Of a stretch of DNA of 5,777 nucleotides, positions 1 through 4,594 are shown piece by piece. This DNA is from Bacillota bacterium (lineage in GTDB: Bacteria > Bacillota > Clostridia > Peptostreptococcales > Anaerovoracaceae), in the NCBI GenBank assembly GCA_017523605.1, contig JAFWVZ010000208.1, positions 1 to 5,777 of the forward strand. Reading direction: 5' to 3'. Position 1 is the first letter of the stretch; each line of letters begins with the position of its first letter. The notes below the pieces were generated by a model. It did not search any database. It saw nothing but the letters and a program-made list of their open reading frames with translations, and was not told the origin of the DNA. The position numbers and the translations under genes are program-made.

Positions 1-1002
1 GTACTCCTCCGTTAAGCAGTAGTTTATTGTGTCCTCGGACAGGGTGGCGATGCGTCCGCAGGCCAGCGCGTAGTGCAGCATGGTCTCCTTGTCCGCTCCG
101 TTAAGGAAGCTGTGGACCAGCCCTGCCATGAAGGCGTCGCCCGCGCCGGAAGCGTTTACGACCGGCAGACCGCAGTCTATGCCGCGGATAAGGGACGCGC
201 CTCTTCCGAAGCTCCAGCCGCCGCGCTCGCCCAGCGAGACCACTACCTGTTTTACACCTGGGCGCAGAAGGTCTTCCGCCGCGTTTGCTATCTCTTCGTC
301 CGTGCCGCAGGGCAGGCCGGAAAGCGATTCCAGCTCCATGCGGTTGGGCTTTATGAGCGTCAGTTTGCCGAGGAACGGCTTAAGGACGCCGCACTTTGCC
401 GCGGATACGGGGTCCGCGAACACCGGGACTTGTCCGGCAGACACAGCGCCTCCGGCAGTTCCGGTCTCCGGTCCTGTGCAGCATTCAGCCGCGTCGAAAA
501 TGGCGGTCAACTGTTCCTCGCTAAGGTTAGCGTCTACGACCACTGCCGCCGCGCCGCCGATCAGCTCCGCGTTATTCTTAAAGTACTCCGCGGGTATCTC
601 GGCCACCAGCCTCATGTCGTTGGCGGCAAGATACATGTCGCCGCCGTCATCCAGTATGTCTATGTAGGCGGAAGTGGGAGTCTTATCGCTGCGCAGCACG
701 CGCGAAACGTCCATGCCGGCCTCTGTGCAGGCAGCCAGCACAGCGTCTCCGAAGTGGTCCGATCCCACGGCAGACAGGAGAACGCACTCGTCCCCCTGTC
801 GGGCGAGATTCTCCATTATGTTGCGGCATACTCCGCCCGCGGAGGTGCGCAGATGCCCGGGATTTGAGTCCCTAAGCACCGGAGCATCTGTCGTCCTTAT
901 ATGGATGTCGAAGTTGGCGCCGCCGGCGCCCACGATGTATCCGTCCATTGCTCTTTGTCGTTTGTCCGGCAGGACCGTCTGCAGTTCTGCCGCAGTATCC
1001 AT
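1..1002 (-). CDS. psuK: PfkB-family sugar kinase, probable pseudouridine kinase (3' end outside window)
   Basis: Probable cytoplasmic ATP-dependent kinase of the ribokinase/PfkB family that phosphorylates pseudouridine to pseudouridine 5'-phosphate during breakdown of RNA-derived nucleosides. The frame is open for 334 codons from ATG at 1002 to the window edge with no stop, so the C-terminus is missing. Seen in the translation: the N-terminal strand GAGGANFDI (25-33), substrate-side motif SAGGVCRNIMENLARQG (54-70), LLSAVGSDHFG (75-85), ADPVSAAKC (196-204), KPNRMELESLSG (218-229), and the PfkB signature NASGAGDAFMAG (283-294) with catalytic base Asp289. SNPGH, LLSAVGSD and DPVSAxKC resemble remembered E. 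coli PsuK (YeiC) more than ribokinase or fructokinase. A Gly/Ala/Cys-rich stretch at about 172-190 looks like an insertion relative to that protein. The start at 1002 has GGAG 5 nt upstream and overlaps the prfC stop as TAATG. Met19 (948) is a possible alternative, giving an N-terminus closer to the family, but its ribosome site is weaker. PfkB family is near certain; pseudouridine specificity is likely. Confidence 0.85.
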   Translation of the reverse strand, partial: MDTAAELQTVLPDKRQRAMDGYIVGAGGANFDIHIRTTDAPVLRDSNPGHLRTSAGGVCRNIMENLARQGDECVLLSAVGSDHFGDAVLAACTEAGMDVSRVLRSDKTPTSAYIDILDDGGDMYLAANDMRLVAEIPAEYFKNNAELIGGAAAVVVDANLSEEQLTAIFDAAECCTGPETGTAGGAVSAGQVPVFADPVSAAKCGVLKPFLGKLTLIKPNRMELESLSGLPCGTDEEIANAAEDLLRPGVKQVVVSLGERGGWSFGRGASLIRGIDCGLPVVNASGAGDAFMAGLVHSFLNGADKETMLHYALACGRIATLSEDTINYCLTEEY

Positions 1003-2579
1003 TATATCTCCGTGGCGTCTACCAGTTTAACGTCCGGGAAGCGTTCGCGGTAGAAGTTGAGCGTAAACTGGTTGGGGAACAGCAGCAGGGGCCTGTCGAA
1101 GCGGTCGAACACCAGCATGGTGCGGCTGTCCAGGCAGCGCTTTACGGTCTCCATGTCCGTATCCTTTATCCACTGCGCAACGCTGTAGTCCAGGCTGTCC
1201 ATGCGCAGCGGAGCGTTGTACTCGTTCTCTATGCGGTACTTAAACACTTCGAACTGCAGCTGTCCTACGGCTCCGATCACCACCTCGTTGTACTCGTTGT
1301 GGTATACCTGTATGGCGCCTTCCTGAGCAAGCTGCTCCACGCCCTTGTTGAACTGTTTGGCCTTCATGCTGTCCTTCGCAGACACCTTGGCGAACAGTTC
1401 CGGCGGGAAGGTGGGCAGGGGCTCGAAGAATATGGGCTCCTTGGTGGTGCAGAGCGTGTCTCCTATCTGGAAGTTGCCCGTGTCGTAGATGCCTATTATG
1501 TCTCCGGTGATGGCGGTCTGGACGTTCTCCCTTTCGTTTGCCATAAGCTGCGTGGACTGCGAAAGCTTTATGGGCTTGCCGGTGCGGGAAAGCGTTACCG
1601 TCATGCCGTGCGTATAGGTGCCGGAGCATATGCGGAAGAACGCCAGCCTGTCCCTGTGGGCAGGGTTCATGTTGGCCTGAATCTTAAATACAAAGCCGGA
1701 GAACGCGGGATCCAGCGGATCCACCTCGCCGCCGTCCGCAAGCTTTCTGGGTCCGGGGGCAGGGGACATCTCCAGGAAGTGCTCCAGGAAAGCCGTAACC
1801 CCGAAGTCCGCCAGCGCGGATCCGAAGAACACGGGTGTAAGCTCGCCCGCGGATACTGCTTCCGGGTCCACCGGGTAGCCGGCGCCTTCCAGCAGCTCTA
1901 TCTGGTCGCGCAGGGCGCGCAGGTTGTTTATGGTTATTATGTCCTCCAGCTCCGGTCCGAACACTCCGTCCGGTCCGAGCTTAAGTGTGGTCTTTTCTCT
2001 GTAGAGATAGACCTCGTTTCTTAAAATGTTGTATATTCCCTGGAAGTTGAGGCCGCAGCCTATGGGCCAGGTGACGGCCGCCGCGGGCATTCCCAGTATG
2101 TCCTCCAGCTCGGAGAGCAGCTCCAGGAAGTCCTTGGCCTCGCGGTCCAGCTTGTTCATGAAGGTGAATACCGGTATCCCGCGCATCTTGCAGACCGCGA
2201 ACAGCTTCTTGGTCTGCGTCTCTATTCCCTTGGCCGCGTCTATCACCATTACAGCGCTGTCCACGGAGGTGAGTATGCGGTAGGTGTCCTCGCCGAAATC
2301 GTTGTGGCCGGGGGTGTCCATTATTGAGATCACCTTGCCCTCGTACTCGAACTGCATTACGGAGCTTGTAACGGATATTCCGCGCTGCTTTTCTATCTCC
2401 ATCCAGTCCGACGTTGCGAACTTGGCGTTCTTGCGCGCCTTTACGGTGCCGGCTTCGCGGATGGCTCCGCCGTGGAGCAGAAGCTTTTCCGTAAGCGTGG
2501 TCTTTCCGGCGTCCGGGTGCGATATTATTCCGAATATGCGTCTGCGGCTTATCTGAGCCGCCATTTCCTCTCTTGTCAT
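1002..2579 (-). CDS. prfC: Peptide chain release factor 3 (RF3), translational GTPase
   Basis: GTPase that removes RF1 and RF2 from the ribosome after peptide release and speeds termination; it acts in the cytoplasm on the 70S ribosome. At 525 residues it is complete and close to the usual length (529 in E. coli). Motifs seen: G1 SHPDAGKTT (20-28), G2 region RGISVT (66-71), G3 DTPGH (88-92) followed by NDFGEDTYR, and G4 NKLDR (142-146). RF3-specific blocks follow, including TWPIGCG, PVFFGSALADFGV, GFVFKIQANMNPAHRDR, and VGAVGQLQFEVFKYR in the C-terminal part. SHPDAGKT and DTPGHNDFGEDTYR separate RF3 from EF-G and from TetM-like proteins. The start has AGGAG 7 nt upstream; Met6 is an inferior choice because its purine-rich site is too close. 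It is first in the leftward unit, has its own promoter, and is followed without a gap by the psuK-like kinase. Many Firmicutes, including Bacillus subtilis, lack RF3, so its presence is mildly informative about lineage. Confidence 0.97.
   Translation of the reverse strand: MTREEMAAQISRRRIFGIISHPDAGKTTLTEKLLLHGGAIREAGTVKARKNAKFATSDWMEIEKQRGISVTSSVMQFEYEGKVISIMDTPGHNDFGEDTYRILTSVDSAVMVIDAAKGIETQTKKLFAVCKMRGIPVFTFMNKLDREAKDFLELLSELEDILGMPAAAVTWPIGCGLNFQGIYNILRNEVYLYREKTTLKLGPDGVFGPELEDIITINNLRALRDQIELLEGAGYPVDPEAVSAGELTPVFFGSALADFGVTAFLEHFLEMSPAPGPRKLADGGEVDPLDPAFSGFVFKIQANMNPAHRDRLAFFRICSGTYTHGMTVTLSRTGKPIKLSQSTQLMANERENVQTAITGDIIGIYDTGNFQIGDTLCTTKEPIFFEPLPTFPPELFAKVSAKDSMKAKQFNKGVEQLAQEGAIQVYHNEYNEVVIGAVGQLQFEVFKYRIENEYNAPLRMDSLDYSVAQWIKDTDMETVKRCLDSRTMLVFDRFDRPLLLFPNQFTLNFYRERFPDVKLVDATEI
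1008..1011 (-). promoter_or_regulatory. Ribosome binding site of the psuK-like kinase, inside the prfC 3' end
   Basis: GGAG on the minus strand lies 5 nt before ATG at 1002 and within the last codons of prfC. It favours the start at 1002 over the internal Met19 at 948, and with the TAATG overlap suggests translational coupling. Confidence 0.6.
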
Positions 2580-2586
2580 ATTGTTT

Positions 2587-2591
2587 CTCCT
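2587..2591 (-). promoter_or_regulatory. Ribosome binding site of prfC
   Basis: AGGAG on the minus strand, 7 nt before the ATG at 2579. It decides for this start over Met6. Confidence 0.8.
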
Positions 2592-2612
2592 GTTCTGCGG
2601 TGCAGCCGGAAT

Positions 2613-2640
2613 ATTATATCACACAATTCGCTCTTGATAA
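2613..2640 (-). promoter_or_regulatory. Predicted sigma-A promoter of prfC (extended -10)
   Basis: On the minus strand a perfect TATAAT (2618-2613) is preceded directly by TGA, giving a TGn extended -10. A weak -35, TTATCA (2640-2635, 4 of 6), sits 16 bp upstream. Transcription would begin near 2606, leaving a leader of about 27 nt with AGGAG before prfC. The extended -10 can compensate for the weak -35. The -35 overlaps that of the divergent nrdR promoter. Confidence 0.65.
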
Positions 2641-2662
2641 ACCACAACATGTAGCGTAAAAT
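2634..2662 (+). promoter_or_regulatory. Predicted sigma-A promoter of the nrdR-cmk operon
   Basis: TTGATA (2634-2639, 5 of 6 to the -35 consensus), an exact 17-bp spacer, then TAAAAT (2657-2662, 5 of 6 to the -10 consensus). The start of transcription would fall near 2669, giving a leader of about 43 nt before the nrdR ATG. This is the best promoter found upstream of nrdR. Its spacer contains a candidate NrdR box. Confidence 0.65.
2642..2657 (+). promoter_or_regulatory. Candidate NrdR box 1
   Basis: This 16-bp site has the core ACATGT and matches the remembered palindromic NrdR-box consensus (acaCwAtATaTwgtgt type) at about 12 of 16 positions. It lies between the -35 and -10 of the nrdR promoter, touching the first base of the -10, so bound repressor would block polymerase. 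It also ends only 1 bp from the -35 of the divergent prfC promoter. The match is imperfect and unproven; support comes mainly from the gene it precedes and from a second site at the right distance. Confidence 0.45.
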
Positions 2663-2672
2663 ATCTTACTGG

Positions 2673-2688
2673 ATATTAAAACTAGTGT
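2673..2688 (+). promoter_or_regulatory. Candidate NrdR box 2
   Basis: A second, weaker match (about 11 of 16). Its right half, TAGTGT, is perfect, while the centre departs from the consensus. It starts 31 bp after box 1, leaving 15 bp between the sites, which agrees with the 15-16 bp separation of tandem NrdR boxes. It would lie just downstream of the expected transcription start. The local sequence is AT-rich, so chance similarity cannot be excluded. Confidence 0.38.
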
Positions 2689-2698
2689 GCCTGAAGGC

Positions 2699-2703
2699 AG
2701 GAG
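2699..2703 (+). promoter_or_regulatory. Ribosome binding site of nrdR
   Basis: AGGAG lies 8 nt before the ATG at 2712. It sets the nrdR start, because an upstream in-frame GTG at 2685 would place this site inside the gene and add nine residues before the conserved MKCPFC start. Confidence 0.8.
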
Positions 2704-2711
2704 ATGAGATC

Positions 2712-3212
2712 ATGAAGTGCCCGTTTTGTGATGAGCCGGATACCAAAGTAATAGACTCGCGTCCTACAGAGGAAGGAAAAGCCATTAGAAGAAGGCGCGA
2801 ATGCCCCAAATGCGGCAAGCGTTTCACCACCTACGAGAAGGTGGAGGAAGTCCTCTTCATGGTAGTAAAGCGCGACGGACGCAGGGAATCCTTCGACAGG
2901 AACAAGATCTTAAACGGCATAATCCGCGCCTGCGAAAAAAGGCCGGTCACCCTTGCTCAGATGGAGTCCATAGTAGACGACGTGGAGCGCGGCCTCAACA
3001 ACATGATGGAAAAAGAGGTGAGCACTCAGTTCATAGGCGAGGTAGTCATGGACAGGCTCAAGGATCTGGACGAGGTGGCCTACGTGCGCTTCGCCTCCGT
3101 ATACAGGCAGTTCAAGGACGTGAGCACCTTCGTGGCCGAGATAGAAAAGCTCCTGGGCACCAACGGAGCGGACAAGAAGAAGCTCAGGAAGCTTACCGAG
3201 GCGGACAAATGA
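2712..3212 (+). CDS. nrdR: Transcriptional repressor NrdR
   Basis: Zinc-ribbon, ATP-cone repressor of ribonucleotide reductase genes. It senses ATP and dATP through its cone domain and binds paired NrdR boxes in promoters. The 166-residue product starts MKCPFC. The zinc ribbon uses Cys3, Cys6, Cys31 and Cys34, with the highly conserved block KVIDSRPTEEGKAIRRRREC between the pairs. The ATP cone follows from about residue 47 (MVVKRDGRRESFDRNKI) through VAYVRFASVYRQFKDV near 130-145. The family is usually about 150-160 residues; the charged tail after 150 is slightly long. It heads the rightward operon and overlaps cmk by 4 nt (ATGA). Two candidate NrdR boxes precede it, suggesting autoregulation. 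No reductase gene is in the window, so its main targets lie elsewhere. In many Firmicutes nrdR sits by dnaB or coaE; pairing with cmk is a different arrangement. Confidence 0.97.
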   Translation: MKCPFCDEPDTKVIDSRPTEEGKAIRRRRECPKCGKRFTTYEKVEEVLFMVVKRDGRRESFDRNKILNGIIRACEKRPVTLAQMESIVDDVERGLNNMMEKEVSTQFIGEVVMDRLKDLDEVAYVRFASVYRQFKDVSTFVAEIEKLLGTNGADKKKLRKLTEADK

Positions 3213-3886
3213 ACATAGTACGCATAGCCATGGACGGCCCCGCCGGAGCCGGCAAGAGCACCATAGCAAAGCGCGTTGCAAGGGAGCTGGGCATAGACTA
3301 CATAGATACCGGCGCCATGTACAGGGCATTTGCCCTTAAGATACTCCGCACCGGGACCGATGTCAACGACGCGGACGCGCTTGCAGCGCTCCTCAAAGAC
3401 ACCGACGTGGACTACGCCGGCGGCAGCATCTTCCTTGACGGGGAGAACGTGGACGGACTCATCCGCACCCCGGAGGTGTCCGAGATGGCCTCCGTGTCCT
3501 CAGCCGTGCAGGCGGTAAGGGACAAGCTGGTGGCCGCCCAGCAGGCCATGGGAAAGAGAAAGTCCCTGGTGATGGACGGCAGGGACATAGGCTCCAAGGT
3601 CTTTCCGGACGCGGAGCTCAAGTTCTACATCACGGCGTCGTCGCGCATAAGGGCGGAGCGCAGAGCCATAGACATGGAGCTTGCGGGACAGCCCTGCGAT
3701 GTGGATCAGATACAGAAGGATATAGAGGCGAGGGACTACCGCGACATGCACAGGGCAAGCAGCCCTCTCGTAAAGGTCCCGGACGCCATAGAGATAGACA
3801 CCACGGACGCGTCTCTTGAGGAGAGCGTAGCCGAGGTGATGCACTACATAAACAAGTTCCTTTCAAAAGAGGATCAGGGAGAATAA
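3209..3886 (+). CDS. cmk: Cytidylate kinase (CMP/dCMP kinase)
   Basis: Cytoplasmic kinase that transfers phosphate from ATP to CMP or dCMP, making CDP and dCDP for RNA, lipid and DNA precursor synthesis. The 225-residue product has the usual size (227 in E. coli). Motifs seen: P-loop GPAGAGKST (10-18), YIDTGAMYRA (31-40) in the nucleotide-binding region, MDGRDIGSKVFPDAELKFYITAS in the middle, and the lid/Arg segment RDYRDMHRASSPLVKVPDAIEIDTT near the C-terminus. The start at 3209 overlaps the nrdR stop as ATGA and has GAGG 7 nt upstream; upstream in-frame sequence is only the nrdR gene read in another frame. Isoleucine is ATA at 14 of 17 positions. Position directly after nrdR suggests coupled translation and shared control, sensible because CDP is a reductase substrate. 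The usual Firmicute partners plsC, ispH and rpsA do not follow; a PAP2 phosphatase does. Confidence 0.97.
   Translation: MNIVRIAMDGPAGAGKSTIAKRVARELGIDYIDTGAMYRAFALKILRTGTDVNDADALAALLKDTDVDYAGGSIFLDGENVDGLIRTPEVSEMASVSSAVQAVRDKLVAAQQAMGKRKSLVMDGRDIGSKVFPDAELKFYITASSRIRAERRAIDMELAGQPCDVDQIQKDIEARDYRDMHRASSPLVKVPDAIEIDTTDASLEESVAEVMHYINKFLSKEDQGE
3876..3881 (+). promoter_or_regulatory. Ribosome binding site of the PAP2 gene
   Basis: AGGGAG at the very end of cmk, 8 nt before ATG at 3890. It supports this start and co-translation with cmk. Confidence 0.7.
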
Positions 3887-3889
3887 CAG

Positions 3890-4558
3890 ATGGGAAAGAG
3901 CAAGACTTATCTGGCAGCTTCGGCCGCGCTGTTCGCGCTGTTCGTGCTGTTTACCGCTGCGGTATGCCTCGTTGACGTTAAGGCGATAGGGCCGCAGGGG
4001 AGCAGCGTCGGATTTGCAGGCATAAACGGCGCTTTCGCGCAGAAGTTCGCCTTCAGCGAGACCTTCTACAAGCTTACTAAATACCTCGGCTACCTTGCGA
4101 TACTTGTGGTGATATTCTTTGCGGCACTCGGGATAATGGAGCTTGTCGCAAAGAAGAGCATAGGAAAGGTGAGCAACGGAATACTGATGCTGGGCGCGCT
4201 CTACGTAGCGGTGGCGGTATTCTACGTGCTGTTCAATAAGGTGATAGTCAACTACAGGCCGGTGCTGGAGGACGGGGCTTTGGAGGCTTCCTATCCGTCG
4301 TCCCATACCATGCTGGCTGTGTGCGTGTTCATAAGCGCGGCCGTCCAGATATCCAGAGGACGCGGTTCGGCGGCTTTCAAGAAGATCTGCACACTGGTCT
4401 TCTGGGCTCTTGCGGTGATAATGGTCATAGGAAGGACCATATCCGGCGTGCACTGGTTTACGGATATAATCGGCGGGGTACTGCTCTCCGCGGCGCTGCT
4501 CTGCGCGTACTGCGCATCTCTTGGCTATCTTTCGGCAAAGTCTCCGGACGTTGAATAG
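3890..4558 (+). CDS. Membrane PAP2-family phosphatase
   Basis: Integral membrane phosphatase of the PAP2 (type 2 phosphatidic acid phosphatase) superfamily, 222 residues. Members remove phosphate from lipid phosphates such as phosphatidic acid, phosphatidylglycerol phosphate or undecaprenyl pyrophosphate; the substrate here cannot be told. About six membrane segments are visible (roughly 7-27, 64-84, 97-116, 140-153, 166-181, 192-214). The active-site motifs are in order: NKVIVNYRP (116-124) for KX6RP, YPSSHTM (135-141) for PSGH with His139, and GRTISGVHWFTD (181-192) for SRX5HX3D with Arg182, His188 and Asp192. The first motif is unusual because the lysine is one position nearer the RP than normal and Asn occupies its usual place; the third has Gly instead of Ser. 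Catalytic Arg and His residues remain. The ATG follows the cmk stop after 3 nt, so the gene belongs to the nrdR-cmk operon. A role in cell-envelope lipid recycling is possible but not shown. Confidence 0.88.
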   Translation: MGKSKTYLAASAALFALFVLFTAAVCLVDVKAIGPQGSSVGFAGINGAFAQKFAFSETFYKLTKYLGYLAILVVIFFAALGIMELVAKKSIGKVSNGILMLGALYVAVAVFYVLFNKVIVNYRPVLEDGALEASYPSSHTMLAVCVFISAAVQISRGRGSAAFKKICTLVFWALAVIMVIGRTISGVHWFTDIIGGVLLSAALLCAYCASLGYLSAKSPDVE

Positions 4559-4583
4559 ATCCGGCGCTTTCTGCCGCTTTTGG

Positions 4584-4589
4584 AAAGGG
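4584..4589 (+). promoter_or_regulatory. Ribosome binding site of the MFS gene
   Basis: AAAGGG (within GGAAAGGG) lies 5 nt before ATG at 4595. The 36-nt gap after the PAP2 gene holds this site and only a weak 4-bp hairpin, so no terminator is called. Confidence 0.55.
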
Positions 4590-4594
4590 TTTTT

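Noticed and set aside
73..867. 264-codon plus-strand open frame (and a 195-codon one at 80-667)
   Set aside because: Antisense to the psuK-like kinase, whose minus-strand frame carries all PfkB motifs. Compositional shadow with no recognisable domain.
948..2024. 358-codon plus-strand open frame
   Set aside because: Lies antisense to prfC, which is complete with all GTPase motifs. The frame is a GC-bias artefact with low-complexity Leu/Val/Arg/His sequence.
2688..2699. Small hairpin TGCC-TGAA-GGCA before the nrdR ribosome site
   Set aside because: Only four base pairs with a short loop; too weak to call a riboswitch or attenuator.
2685..2711. GTG start nine codons upstream of the nrdR ATG
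   Set aside because: It has no ribosome site and would bury AGGAG (2699-2703) in the gene. The family starts MKCPFC.
2801..3208. N-terminal extension of the cmk frame back to 2801
   Set aside because: It is nrdR read in another frame. The P-loop close to the ATG at 3209 fits the normal Cmk N-terminus.
4562..4580. Possible terminator between the PAP2 and MFS genes (CGGC and GCCG followed by CTTTT)
   Set aside because: A four-base-pair stem with a 7-nt loop and a short T run. It is too weak, and the MFS ribosome site follows at once.
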